From contig JADJOA010000011.1 in the NCBI GenBank assembly GCA_016714005.1, forward strand, positions 1 to 64,000: a DNA stretch of 64,000 nucleotides, read 5' to 3'. This DNA is from Bacteroidota bacterium. GTDB taxonomy: Bacteria > Bacteroidota > Bacteroidia > AKYH767-A > OLB10. This document shows positions 19,852 through 29,933 of this stretch, in pieces (position 1 is the stretch's first letter; each line of letters begins with the position of its first letter). The notes under the pieces were generated by a model. It had not been told where the DNA came from and ran no database searches. It saw nothing but the letters and a program-made list of their open reading frames with translations. The position numbers and the translations under genes are program-made.

Positions 19852-21681
19852 ATGACCCGGGCATTCTTAGTTTTATTTTCAGTTTTATTTAGTTTAACTA
19901 TAAGTGCTCAGCCGAAACATCAATTCACTTTTTCTAAAGACGAGTTTTTGCTTGATGGAAAACCATTTCAGATAATAGGAGGAGAATTGCACCCTTCAAG
20001 GATTCCTCAACAATATTGGAAGCATCGTATTCAAATGGCAAAGGCAATGGGGTGTAACACCATTTCCATGTATGTGTTTTGGAACTATCATGAAACAGGG
20101 GAAGGTGTTTTCGATTTTAAAACCGGCAATAGGGATATAGCAGCTTTTATTCGTTTATGTCAGCAGGAGAAGATGTGGGTGCTATTCAGACCCGGACCAT
20201 ACGTATGTGGTGAATGGGATTTTGGCGGATTGCCTCCTTACCTTTTAAAATATCCCGATATAAAAATACGCTGCATGGATAAAAGGTATATGGAGGCGGT
20301 TGCCCGTTATGTGAAAAATATTTCATTGGAAATTGCACCTCTCCAATGTACAAATGGAGGACCTGTACTTATGCTGCAGTTGGAAAACGAATACGGCAGT
20401 TATGGAAACGATAAAGAGTATCTTTATGAATTAAAGAAACTCTGGCAGGATAACGCCATCAACATTCCTTTTTATACTGCCGATGGACCTGCTGCCCATC
20501 ACCTTGAAGCAGGAACTCTTGAAGGTTGTGCAATTGGTCTTGATCCGGGTGCAAACGATGCCAATTTTGAAGCTGCCCAAAAGCATAATCCAAATGTTCC
20601 TTCTTTTTGTTCTGAGTTATATCCAGGTTGGTTAACCCACTGGGGCGAAAAATGGCAAAAGCCCGATACAACAAACCTGCTTAAGGATGTGCGATATTTA
20701 CTTGAGCACAAAAAATCTTTTAGCTTTTATGTTTTACACGGTGGGACTAATTTTGGTTTTACTGCCGGTGCCAATGCTTTTTCGCCCACTCAATACCAAC
20801 CCGATGTTACCAGTTACGACTATAATGCACCTATTGATGAACAGGGAAATCCTACCTATAAATATCATGCATTGCGAAAGTTGATTGCCCGATATGTAAA
20901 CTACAAATTGCCTGATGTACCTGCACCCATTCCTGCAATTGAAATTAATCCTTTTAAGTTGTTGCCTTACACAAGCTTGTGGGATAACCTTCCTGAGCCT
21001 ATTAATACAGTGCAACCACGACCAATGGAAAATTTTGGACAGAATAGTGGGTGCATTTTATATAGGACAAAATTATTCGGACCAAAAAGTGGTACTCTTA
21101 CCATAACCGAGCCACGCGATTACGCTTTGATTTTTTTTAAATGGTGTATATGTTGATTCTGTTTATAGAGATGGGGGAAGATGGAGTATTGATTTGCCAA
21201 AAGTTGATAGCAAAGAAATTGTTTTGGATATTTTAGTAGAAGCAATGGGTCGTATAAATTTTGCACAATACATGATTGACCGAAAGGAATAACGGACAGA
21301 GTAACACTGAATGGAATTACACTAATGAACTGGGAAACTTTTTTGCTGCCTATGCAGGTAAATTATATTTCTGATTTAAAACCGAAAAATGAATTTAAAC
21401 CAGCTATGTCGTTTAATGAAAACAAAAAAGGCGAGGGAGTATTTTTTAAGACCGAATTTGATATGGATAAACCTGCCGATACTTTTCTGGACATAAGTAA
21501 TTTTAAAAAAGGAATTGTATGGGTTAATGGAAATAATTTGGGAAGGTATTGGAACAGAGGTCCGCAAAAAAGTTTGTATTGCCCTGCAAACTTTTTAAAG
21601 GAAGGTAAAAACACTATCGTTGTATTTGATTTGCATCAGCAACAGGCTGCAGAAGTTTCCGGCAAAAAAACTTTAGAATAA
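19852..21681 (+). CDS. GH35 beta-galactosidase, secreted (two frameshifts)
   Basis: An extra T near 21135 and a missing G near 21288 cancel; the repaired protein is 609 aa. Signal peptide: FLVLFSVLFSLTISAQ. The GH35 TIM barrel (about 25-345) has FQIIGGELHPSRIPQQYWKH, NTISMYVFWNYHE, FRPGPYVCGEWDFGGLPPYL, LQLENEYGSYGND (acid/base Glu, about 178) and FCSELYPGWLTHWGE (nucleophile Glu, about 255), and ends with a jelly-roll part including GIVWVNGNNLGRYWNRGPQ. It removes terminal beta-linked galactose. Immediately downstream (17 and 3 bases) are two GH29 fucosidases, which suggests joint attack on fucosylated galactosides. Confidence 0.93.
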
Positions 21682-21698
21682 CATTCTTTAAAAATTAT

Positions 21699-23849
21699 AT
21701 GAGCGTATCAAAGGTAATTTGTAAAATAATTTTTATAGTTCCTTTTAGCATTGTGTCAAATTTTCTTGCAGCACAAACATACCAACCTAACTGGCAATCG
21801 CTAGATAGCCGACCCGTGCCGCAGTGGTATAAAGATGCCAAGTTCGGAATCTTTATTCATTGGGGGGTATATTCAGTGCCCGGTTGGTGTACCAAAGGAA
21901 ATTATGCAGAGTGGTATCAGTATGGGTTAAATAATGGCGATACTGCGCGAATAAATTTTCATAAGAAAAAATTTGGAGACATTACTTATTACCAATTAGC
22001 CGATCAGTTTAAAGCCGAACTTTTTAATCCTGATGAGTGGGCTGCTGTCTTTGAAAAAGCAGGAGCGAAATATATTGTGCTCACTTCAAAACATCACGAT
22101 GGTTTTGCCAACTGGTCAAGCAAGGAAGCTAGCAAGACATGGGGATTCCCATGGAATTCAACAGAGGTTGGTCCGCACAAAGATTTGCTTGGAGATTTAT
22201 TTGCAGCCGTAAGAAAGACTACTGTTCGGGCGGGCATGTATTATTCTTTATACGAATGGTTTAATCCCTTGTGGAAAACAGACAGAAGTAAATATGTGAA
22301 CGAACACATGCTTCCACAAATGAGAGATTTAATAACTACGTATGAGCCTGACGTTTTTTGGACAGATGGTGATTGGGATGCAAAAGACTCTGTTTGGAAA
22401 TCGCAGCAATTTTTGGCTTGGCTTTATAATGAAAGTCCTGTAAAAGATAAGGTGGTTACGTTTGACAGATGGGGTGCGGGCATTCGCTTCAAACATGGTG
22501 CTGTTTTTACACCGGAGTATCAGCCCGATTTAAGTTTTGAAAATCACTATTGGGAAGAGAGCAGAGGGATGGGACATTCTTATGGCTACAACCGCGAAGA
22601 AGATGCATGGGATTATAATTCAACACAAACACTAATCCTCAACTTGATTGATAAAGTAAGCCGTGGTGGAAATTTTTTATTGGATATTGGTCCTGATGAG
22701 CACGGAAAAATTCCGCCTATTATGCAGGAACGCCTGCTTGAAATGGGAGAGTGGTTAAAGACAAATGGAGAAGCCATTTATGAAACTAATATCTGGCGCT
22801 ACAGTTCGCAATGGGGTGATGGACGAAAGGACTACAAACCTCAAACCAAAAGTGGCGATTTACTTTTGAAACTTACCATTGACCCGGATCCAGATTACGC
22901 AGTTAAGGAATGTTTTTTTACCTACAACCCAACAAATAATAATTTATATGTGCTGCTGCCTAAATGGGTAAAAGAAAAAAAGTTTGTGGTGCACGATTTG
23001 TTTTTAAATCCAGGAACAACAATTGAGTTATTGGCTACTAATCAAAAACTAAAATGGAATCAAACGGGAAAAGATGTTGAAATTATTTTTCCTGAATTTG
23101 ATCCTGAAAAGATAAAGGACAGAAACCCTTACGTCTTAAAAATTAACAATGCCGGTGCATTCGCTTCAAAACCACAAATTAATTTTTCTTACCCCGGCAG
23201 TTATTTAAAACCATTCGTATCTGTTCAAGGTAATAATTATATGTGCTTCTATACATTGGATGGTTCTCAACCAACAGAAAAATCTTCTTTATATACCAAA
23301 CCGTTTTATATTGGTGCATCTTGTGTATTAAAGGTACGTGCATTTTCAAAAAATGTATTACCATCTTCAATTGTTGAAGCACCTGTGAAAGTTTATGAAT
23401 GGAATAATCCGGTAGAAATAAATAATTTAAAGCCTGGCATTAAGTTTTCCTCTTATGAATTAAGGCCTGATTCTGTTAACGATATTGATTTTGTAAAACC
23501 TGTAAAGTCAGGAGTTGCAAAAAATATTTCTACAAGCCAAGCTACCCGATTAGAAAATTATGGTTTGCAATTTGAAGGATACATAAAAATTGCAGATGAT
23601 GCGGTATATAGTTTTTACCTGTCATCTGATGATGGCAGCAAACTTTGGATTGATAATAATGTGGTGATAGATAATGATGGCATGCACAGTGATGAAGAAA
23701 AAAACGGAAGTATTGCTTTGAAAAAGGGTTACCATCATTTTAAGCTGGCATTTGTTCAGGGCACAGGCGATGCTGTTTTAAATTTATTATTCAGTAATGG
23801 AGGTAAATCAAAAAAAGTAATTCCTCCAACTATGTTTTACTATAAATAA
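21699..23849 (+). CDS. GH29 alpha-L-fucosidase with PA14 domain
   Basis: The 716-aa protein has an N-terminal signal peptide ending near FLAAQ. The GH29 barrel (about 25-360) contains AKFGIFIHWGVYSVPGW, VLTSKHHDGFANW and DVFWTDGDWDA, in which the Asp of the WTDGD motif (about 222) is the expected nucleophile. After a beta-sandwich domain there is a chitobiase C-like module (CFYTLDGSQPTEKSSLY, about 510), then a PA14 domain (about 605-716: YGLQFEGYIKIADDAVYSF, SSDDGSKLWIDN) likely to bind glycan. It is predicted to be periplasmic or surface located and to release alpha-linked fucose. It is the middle gene of the GH35-GH29-GH29 run. Confidence 0.93.
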   Translation: MSVSKVICKIIFIVPFSIVSNFLAAQTYQPNWQSLDSRPVPQWYKDAKFGIFIHWGVYSVPGWCTKGNYAEWYQYGLNNGDTARINFHKKKFGDITYYQLADQFKAELFNPDEWAAVFEKAGAKYIVLTSKHHDGFANWSSKEASKTWGFPWNSTEVGPHKDLLGDLFAAVRKTTVRAGMYYSLYEWFNPLWKTDRSKYVNEHMLPQMRDLITTYEPDVFWTDGDWDAKDSVWKSQQFLAWLYNESPVKDKVVTFDRWGAGIRFKHGAVFTPEYQPDLSFENHYWEESRGMGHSYGYNREEDAWDYNSTQTLILNLIDKVSRGGNFLLDIGPDEHGKIPPIMQERLLEMGEWLKTNGEAIYETNIWRYSSQWGDGRKDYKPQTKSGDLLLKLTIDPDPDYAVKECFFTYNPTNNNLYVLLPKWVKEKKFVVHDLFLNPGTTIELLATNQKLKWNQTGKDVEIIFPEFDPEKIKDRNPYVLKINNAGAFASKPQINFSYPGSYLKPFVSVQGNNYMCFYTLDGSQPTEKSSLYTKPFYIGASCVLKVRAFSKNVLPSSIVEAPVKVYEWNNPVEINNLKPGIKFSSYELRPDSVNDIDFVKPVKSGVAKNISTSQATRLENYGLQFEGYIKIADDAVYSFYLSSDDGSKLWIDNNVVIDNDGMHSDEEKNGSIALKKGYHHFKLAFVQGTGDAVLNLLFSNGGKSKKVIPPTMFYYK

Positions 23850-23852
23850 TTT

Positions 23853-25277
23853 ATGCAGAAGATATTTCCCTTTGTACTGTTCTTAATTATCTCAACCTTT
23901 ATTCAAGGACAGAAAATTGAACCATTAAAACCATTGCCAACCAAAAGTCAGTTAGACTGGGCAGAGCTTGAGTTTTATTTATTCGTTCATTTTGGACCTA
24001 ACACATTTACAAATCTTGAATGGGGTCATGGAACCGAGAAAGCTGAAATCTTTAATCCTGAAAAATTGGATTGCAGGCAGTGGTGCCGAATAGCAAAAGA
24101 GTGTGGTGCAAAAGGAGTTATAATTACAGCTAAACATCATGATGGATTTTGTTTGTTTCCGAGTAAATTTTCTAATCACACTGTTGCCCAAAGTAAATGG
24201 AAGGATGGAAAGGGTGATGTGTTGAGGGATTTGAGAAACGCTTGCAATGAATATGAACTAAAAATGGGCCTTTATCTTTCTCCGTGGGATGGAAATCATC
24301 CCAAGTATGGAACTAATGAATACAACAAAGTTTTTGTTGACATGATGAATGAAGTAATTGAAAATTACGGACCGTTGTTTGAGTTTTGGTGGGATGGCGC
24401 AAATGGTGAAGGGCCAAGTGGTAAAAAACAAGTGTATGATTTTGCATTGTTTGAAAGGACCATTAGAGAAGTATCGCCATCAACTATTGTGTTTAGTGAT
24501 ATTGGACCAGATGTGCGTTGGGTAGGCAATGAAAGCGGAATTGCAGGAGACCCTAATTGGAACTTGTTGGATACAGCAGGGTTTGAAAGAGGCGCTCTTG
24601 CACCATCAACCGATACATTAAACCACGGGAATAAGTATGGCAAAAACTGGATTCAAGGAGAATGTGATGTGAGCATACGCCCAGGATGGTTTTATCATAA
24701 AGAAGAAAACGAAAAGGTAAAAACTTCTGAGCAATTATTCAGATTGTATTTAAAATCGGTAGGAAGAGGTGCAAATCTTTTGCTTAATGTTCCTCCTGAT
24801 GATAATGGGTTGTTTACCATGTATGATTCTACGAGTTTGATTGGATTAAAAAAATTAGTTGATGAAAATTTTAAAACATCTCTATTAGATTATAATTCCA
24901 CTGTTTCTGTTTCTAACAAAGCTGATGTTGCAATGCTTACCGATAAAAATTTGCTTACTTATGTTTCTCTTGACAAGAGGTTCACTCAGGATTACATACA
25001 GGTAAAATTTAAAAAACCAACTTCAATTAATTGCATTGTGTTACAAGAACCCATTCAAATGGGTCAGCGTGTAAGTAGTTTTAGTATCGAAATTGAAAAT
25101 GCTGATGGTTCAATACTTGAAATTAAAAAACACACAATTGGGAGAAAAAGAATAATTACGTTTCCGGCAAAAACTGCATCTGTAATTAAAATAAAAGTAA
25201 CAGATGCAAAAGCAACTCCACTAGTAAGTACAGTAGACGTATTTAAAATTGATGATTCACTGATTGAACAGGACTAA
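23853..25277 (+). CDS. GH29 alpha-L-fucosidase, second paralogue
   Basis: The 474-aa protein starts 3 bases after the first fucosidase. Signal peptide: FPFVLFLIISTFIQGQ. The GH29 domain (about 20-330) shows LFVHFGPNTFTNLEWGHG, VIITAKHHDGFCLFPS and LFEFWWDGANGEG, with the nucleophile Asp at about 179. About residues 345-470 form a discoidin-like beta domain (IQVKFKKPTSINCIVL). It is clearly divergent from its neighbour and fits the subgroup often called GH29-B, which favours alpha-1,3/1,4-linked fucose on branched glycans; that specificity is inferred from similarity. It converges with gap, 6 bases between stops. Confidence 0.9.
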   Translation: MQKIFPFVLFLIISTFIQGQKIEPLKPLPTKSQLDWAELEFYLFVHFGPNTFTNLEWGHGTEKAEIFNPEKLDCRQWCRIAKECGAKGVIITAKHHDGFCLFPSKFSNHTVAQSKWKDGKGDVLRDLRNACNEYELKMGLYLSPWDGNHPKYGTNEYNKVFVDMMNEVIENYGPLFEFWWDGANGEGPSGKKQVYDFALFERTIREVSPSTIVFSDIGPDVRWVGNESGIAGDPNWNLLDTAGFERGALAPSTDTLNHGNKYGKNWIQGECDVSIRPGWFYHKEENEKVKTSEQLFRLYLKSVGRGANLLLNVPPDDNGLFTMYDSTSLIGLKKLVDENFKTSLLDYNSTVSVSNKADVAMLTDKNLLTYVSLDKRFTQDYIQVKFKKPTSINCIVLQEPIQMGQRVSSFSIEIENADGSILEIKKHTIGRKRIITFPAKTASVIKIKVTDAKATPLVSTVDVFKIDDSLIEQD

Positions 25278-25283
25278 AAATTT

Positions 25284-26276
25284 TTACGCACCAATCATTT
25301 TTACTAATTCCGCCAGACGATTGGAGTACCCCATTTCATTATCGTACCAGCCCACAACTTTTACCATTACTCCGTTGCTTGAAGTAAGCTGAGAATCAAA
25401 AATGCAAGAGTGGGTATTTCCGATTATATCAACTGAAACAAGCGGCTCGTCAGAATATTCAATTATGCCTTTCATATAACTTTCCGATGCTTTTTTAAAA
25501 ACCTTATTTATTTGGTCAGGAGTAGCGGTTTTTTTTACAACACAAGTTATATCAGTCAGCGAACCACATATAACAGGTACTCTTATTCCGGCTCCTCCAA
25601 TTTTTCCTTTCATTGCAGGGAAAATATCTGTAATTGCTTTTGCGGCTCCGGTAGTAGTTGGTATGATTGAATGCGCTGCAGCACGAGCTCTTCTTAAATC
25701 TTTGTGAGGAGCATCGTGCAAACTTTGGTCACCTGTGTAAGCATGTACTGTTGTTATATGCGCTGAAACAATTTCCCAGTTATCATCCAAAATTTTAATC
25801 ATGGGTGCAGCATTATTTGTTGTGCAGCTTGCGTTGGAAATAATTTGCTCGCTGCCATCTAAAATACTTTCGTTTACCCCAAGCACTACAGATTTTACAT
25901 TACCACCACTACAGGGTGCTGATATTATTGTTTTTCTTGCACCCGCTTTTGTATGTGCAGATGCTCCGGTTTCATTGGTAAATCTTCCGGTAGATTCAAT
26001 AACCACATCTACTTTTAAATTTTTCCAGGGCAGTAGCGATGGATCTTTTTCAGCAAAAATTGGAATGTTATTGCCATTAACAACAATACCGGTTGGGCTG
26101 GGCGATACGGTCCCGGCAAACCTACCGTGTACCGAATCGTATTTCAGCAAATGTGCAAGTGTTACAGGGTCGGTTAAATCATTTATAGCAACAATCTTTA
26201 TACCCTGCATTTGTACCAGCTCTTTAAAAACAGTACGACCAATTCTGCCAAATCCATTTATAGCTACGTTAATCAT
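25284..26276 (-). CDS. gap: Glyceraldehyde-3-phosphate dehydrogenase
   Basis: The 330-aa enzyme starts at the ATG at 26276 (MINVAINGFGRIGRTVFKEL); the ten residues upstream in the open frame are not family sequence. NAD-binding GFGRIGR and the active-site SNASCTTNNAAPM (Cys about 149) are present, with HAYTGDQSLHDAPHKDLRRA, PTTTGAAKA and VGWYDNEMGYSNRLAELV. It catalyses the phosphorylating glyceraldehyde-3-phosphate step of glycolysis and gluconeogenesis. The next gene upstream on the same strand is the OstA-like gene, ending 49 bases away. Confidence 0.97.
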   Translation of the reverse strand: MINVAINGFGRIGRTVFKELVQMQGIKIVAINDLTDPVTLAHLLKYDSVHGRFAGTVSPSPTGIVVNGNNIPIFAEKDPSLLPWKNLKVDVVIESTGRFTNETGASAHTKAGARKTIISAPCSGGNVKSVVLGVNESILDGSEQIISNASCTTNNAAPMIKILDDNWEIVSAHITTVHAYTGDQSLHDAPHKDLRRARAAAHSIIPTTTGAAKAITDIFPAMKGKIGGAGIRVPVICGSLTDITCVVKKTATPDQINKVFKKASESYMKGIIEYSDEPLVSVDIIGNTHSCIFDSQLTSSNGVMVKVVGWYDNEMGYSNRLAELVKMIGA

Positions 26277-26324
26277 AATTTTTTTTCGTTTTTTACTGTC
26301 CAGCAAATTAATTTATAAGTTATA

Positions 26325-27837
26325 TCAATTCAAAAAAATATCTTCTTTTCTTAATGGTCTTCTATCTTCCCGCCAGCTAAAACCTTTTAATATTAATTCG
26401 TTTGGCTGTAATTCTTTTATCGGGTAAAAGGTTGCTTCCGGTTTTTCTATCATTTTAATCCTGCTTACTTTACTTTCTTTAACAAAAATTTCCATATTGC
26501 TGCATTCAGCCCTGTTTACTCCTGTAAGCTGTTTCTTTTGTTTCTTCCATAGTAGATACTTTGCCCGTTTCCGTTCACATCAATTTTATATAACTCATTG
26601 TTCTCAAAAAATCCCATCATTGTTTTTCCTTTTACCTGGTTGTAACGAGCGCTATCTTCGTAGCTTGTCATAAAAGCTGCATCTTTCAAAAGGAGTTTAT
26701 CAATTTTATTGTTGGCAAGTTGTATGTAAATACTGTCTGCAGTCATTTGGTTTTTTATCACTCCACAAAATTGGAAGAGAAAAGAGTCTGACAGTTGAAT
26801 CGGATGAGTTATAAACCAGCGAGTCGCATGCGCCCTGCAAATCACTCTTAAAAAGTTTAACACTGTGATAGGCGAAGTAGGTTTTGTTTTTGCTAACAGT
26901 ATCGTTAGTTGCAAAGAGGGTATCGGCATGCATAAACAGCGAATCGTCATCAAGCAACTGTGTGAGCAATGTTTTTCCTGTAACAAAACTTTTTTGCTTT
27001 AGTTCGTCATAATATCCGGTATCTCCGCTTATGATTACTTTTTGCACAGAATCTTTAATGTTTACATTTCCAAATGCTCTTCCAATTCCGTTTTTTCTGT
27101 CATACAGTAAACTATCACCCCACAGTTTTTGCTCTTTGCTTTTGAGCCAAGCATTTTTTTCCGAAGTAAGATTTTTCGGTGGTGGTATTGTACCAGCCGT
27201 TCTCACAATAAATAACACTGCTATCTTTTCCGGTAGATGTTATCGTACATGGCCCATAAAAAAAAGCGGTTTTGGTTAAAGTAAAATAATGTAAGGTATC
27301 CGTATTCATTACGTATCTTGGATTGGTTAGGACAACACTATCTCTAAACAAAAGTTTTTTTTCTTTTGAAAGATAATTGCCACTCGAACTAACTAAAACA
27401 TTTTCTTCGTCAACAATTTTTCCTCCGTTAATATATTCGGCTACTTCGGTGGCCAAATTATAATTTAGTGTTTGAGTCGTTAAAGTCATCTTCCTATCGC
27501 GGAAGATGATGTTATCAAACATGCGCGCTGTTTTTGTATTTCCATCATACTTTAATAAATCTCCAGTTAAAGAAATGGTGTCTCCCTGCAAAATTCGCAC
27601 ATGACCGAATGCATCTAAACTGTTTGTAATAGCAAAAAGATAAGCGCTGTCGCAGTACATTAAAGCGCTGTCGTGTTTAAACTGCACATTTCCTATTAAT
27701 CTCCTCACATCTTTTCCAAATTCTTCGTTGCCTTCTAAAAAATCAGCATGTATGAGTTCAATCTTAGTTGGGGATTGTGCTCCTACATAACAACTGAAAA
27801 GCAAAAAGAAAAATACAAACAGGTTTTTAAAATTCAT
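26325..27837 (-). CDS. OstA/LptA-like outer-membrane biogenesis protein (three frameshifts)
   Basis: Two insertions in A runs (near 27155 and 26750) and one deletion (near 26530) break it. Repair gives 503 aa. A signal peptide (LFVFFFLLFSCYVGAQ) precedes repeating beta units: GNVQFKHDSALMYCDSAYLF, FGHVRILQGDTISLTGDLLK, NIIFRDRKMTLTTQTLNYNL and AWLKSKEQKLWGDSLLYD. This is the OstA-like (LptA/LptD N-terminal) beta-jellyroll repeat, which carries lipopolysaccharide across the periplasm. Bacteroidota often have long OstA-like proteins of this size. The conserved end reads LKGFSWREDRRPL. Function is by family only. Confidence 0.75.
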
Positions 27838-27863
27838 GGTGGCTAAAATAAAATTTCAATACC

Positions 27864-27871
27864 TACTTTTG
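27864..27871 (+). promoter_or_regulatory. Candidate -7 box TACTTTTG upstream of the IMPase gene
   Basis: It is the same octamer as upstream of the helicase gene (12487-12494) and fits TAnnTTTG. It lies 33 bases before the start codon at 27904. Confidence 0.45.
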
Positions 27872-27903
27872 GCGATATTTTTAAGAACAAATATTAAACG
27901 AAA

Positions 27904-28704
27904 ATGAATACAGGAGAATTGGAAGTGATTACACAATCAGCAATTGAAGTAGTTAAAGAAGTTGCAAAGTTTATAATTAGCGAGGCACGGATGTTTAAGC
28001 AAAGTTCAGTTGAGTATAAAGGCACAAACGATTTAGTGAGCTATGTTGACAAGACTTCTGAAGAAATGTTGGTTAAAGGGTTGAGTAAAATTTTACCGGG
28101 TTGTAGTTTTATCACTGAGGAGAATACCGTTAAAGAAACAGATGCCGTATATAAATGGATAATTGATCCGCTGGATGGCACTACAAATTTTGTACATGGT
28201 GTGCCCTGCTTTTGCATAAGTGTGGCATTGATGAAGAATAAAAAATTAGTGGCAGGAATTATACATGAATTGAATTTGGATGAATGCTTTTATGCCTGGA
28301 AAGGTGGTGGCGCATTTCTTAATGGCGCATCAATACGAGTGAGTGAAATTAAAAGAGCTAAAAAAAGTTTACTTGCTACAGGTTTTCCTTATTCTAATTA
28401 CGACAGAATGAAACCTTACATGGAAGTGTTTGACTGGTGCATGAGATACACTCATGGATTAAGAAGATTAGGAAGTGCTGCTGCCGATATGGCTTACGTT
28501 GCAGCAGGACGGTTTGAAGGATTTTATGAATATGGTTTAAATGCCTGGGACGTGGCGGCTGGAATAGTTTTGATTGAAGAAGCAGGAGGGAAGATAGGAG
28601 ATTTTTCGGGAGGAGATAATGCACTTTTTGGTAAAGAAATAATAAGTACTAACAGTGCTGTATATGATGAATTTTTAGACGTAGTAAAAAGCAAATTCTC
28701 CTGA
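27904..28704 (+). CDS. Inositol monophosphatase family protein
   Basis: The 266-aa protein has all metal-site motifs of the FIG/IMPase superfamily: the Glu in FITEENT (about 75), IIDPLDGTTNFVHGVP (about 90, the DPxDGT metal loop) and the C-terminal LNAWDVAAGIVLIEEAGG (about 215, WD.A). It would hydrolyse inositol-1-phosphate or a similar sugar phosphate with Mg2+; SuhB-like roles are also possible. It stands alone between the divergent OstA-like gene and the terminator at 28735-28778. Confidence 0.92.
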   Translation: MNTGELEVITQSAIEVVKEVAKFIISEARMFKQSSVEYKGTNDLVSYVDKTSEEMLVKGLSKILPGCSFITEENTVKETDAVYKWIIDPLDGTTNFVHGVPCFCISVALMKNKKLVAGIIHELNLDECFYAWKGGGAFLNGASIRVSEIKRAKKSLLATGFPYSNYDRMKPYMEVFDWCMRYTHGLRRLGSAAADMAYVAAGRFEGFYEYGLNAWDVAAGIVLIEEAGGKIGDFSGGDNALFGKEIISTNSAVYDEFLDVVKSKFS

Positions 28705-28734
28705 TCGAATTTGTTTGCATAGGCAGGCTCAATA

Positions 28735-28778
28735 ATAATAAGAGCCATTTCTCCAGAAGGAAAGACGGCTCTTATTAA
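28735..28778. terminator. Bidirectional terminator
   Basis: TAATAAGAGCC (28736-28746) pairs with GGCTCTTATTA (28767-28777), with A/T-rich flanks. It separates the IMPase gene (+) from the convergent lipoprotein gene (-). Confidence 0.7.
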
Positions 28779-28794
28779 ATTATTGTTGTGTTAT

Positions 28795-29649
28795 TTACCT
28801 TAAAGTAATATTATAGGTATTGCCATTAATAGTTACAGTAGCAAGATTATCGCATGCACCTGTACCAAAATCAAAAGTACGTGTTGCTTTGCCTGATGGA
28901 ACTAAATCAAAAGTTCCGTTGGTTATTAATGATGAGCCAGGATTTGTAACAAAACAGTTAAACTTAACGTGGAGCGCACTTGTAATTGTTGCGGTAAAGG
29001 ATGTGCCTGCAAACGAAGTTCCGTTGGCTGATCCTGTAATATCATATTCATCATTTAAAACACCAAGTGTAGTTTCACCTGCAACCCATGTGCGGGTGCG
29101 CTGGGAAGACCATGTCATGGTTTGCCCGGATGGATTAATAATACTTCCGTTTACAGCAACAGAATAAACCAATTGATTATTGCTGTTATGCCCAAGATTT
29201 GTTACCGTTTTTGTTCCGAGCACTTTATAGTCATTCACAAAATAGTTGTCAAATGAAAAGGAATGAGTACTTCCTGAATCTCGGTAGGCGCCTTGATAAG
29301 ATATAATAATTTTTCCTCTGCGGTTTTTTCCATCATTGCACAAACAATTGGTAGCTCCAAAATCAATTGTAAGTATGTGGGGGTTAACTGTGGTATCGTT
29401 TGTAATAGTTGCGCATGAACTCAATAGGCCAGAGTTGTCTCCGACTCTATAAGTACTGAGTGAGCCGTTATCACCAGCCTGGTCTGACATACTTTTTACA
29501 TCATCGTAAGTTCGCTCGGCAAATGAGTTGTCATTGGCAACATCAGTATCTGTATCAGGTTCGTCTTTATCTTTTTTGCATCCTGAAATTGCAACTGCGC
29601 CAGCTATTGTTAGCATCAGCATCAGTTGGCTTAATTTTTTTGTATTCAT
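28795..29649 (-). CDS. Lipoprotein of unknown function
   Basis: The 284-aa protein starts MNTKKLSQLMLMLTIAGAVA and has a lipobox AISGC, so it should be lipidated at Cys24. A short acidic linker (KDEPDTDTDVANDN) follows. The remaining 240 residues are beta-rich, with Thr/Ser/Gly-rich strands: HILTIDFGATNCLCNDGKNR, KIIISYQGAYRDSG, GQTMTWSSQRTRTWVAG, TFDFGTGACDNLATVTINGN. Four mature-part cysteines may pair. I do not recognise the family beyond similar Bacteroidota lipoproteins; a cell-surface or periplasmic role is inferred. It ends close to the terminator at 28735-28778 and is divergent from the large TPR gene. Confidence 0.6.
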   Translation of the reverse strand: MNTKKLSQLMLMLTIAGAVAISGCKKDKDEPDTDTDVANDNSFAERTYDDVKSMSDQAGDNGSLSTYRVGDNSGLLSSCATITNDTTVNPHILTIDFGATNCLCNDGKNRRGKIIISYQGAYRDSGSTHSFSFDNYFVNDYKVLGTKTVTNLGHNSNNQLVYSVAVNGSIINPSGQTMTWSSQRTRTWVAGETTLGVLNDEYDITGSANGTSFAGTSFTATITSALHVKFNCFVTNPGSSLITNGTFDLVPSGKATRTFDFGTGACDNLATVTINGNTYNITLR

Positions 29650-29890
29650 GTCTTTTTATTTTTTAGTGTTACTTGTTGTTATGATATGCAAGTGTTAAAA
29701 AGGTTTAACGTCAAAATGATTTTTTATTATTTCTTTTTTAAAAGAATCTTTCATATTACTTACACAATTTGTCAAAAATGTAAATCATTAATTTAAAAAT
29801 CATTTTCATCTTTTCCGTTATCATCATTTTATTGTTCATAAAATGAGAGGTAAACTAAAATAATGAATGAAGGTCTGCCGTTTGCAACAA

Positions 29891-29898
29891 TAACTTTG
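29891..29898 (+). promoter_or_regulatory. Candidate -7 box TAACTTTG upstream of the large TPR gene
   Basis: TAACTTTG fits TAnnTTTG exactly, 36 bases before the ATG at 29934. The -33 element is not clear. Confidence 0.4.
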
Positions 29899-29933
29899 AC
29901 CGTGATTAAGTTTTCCTTCCTCAATTCTGTAAA

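Noticed and set aside
25801..26427. 208-aa plus-strand open frame over gap
   Set aside because: Antisense to GAPDH; hydrophobic by codon mirror. Not a gene.
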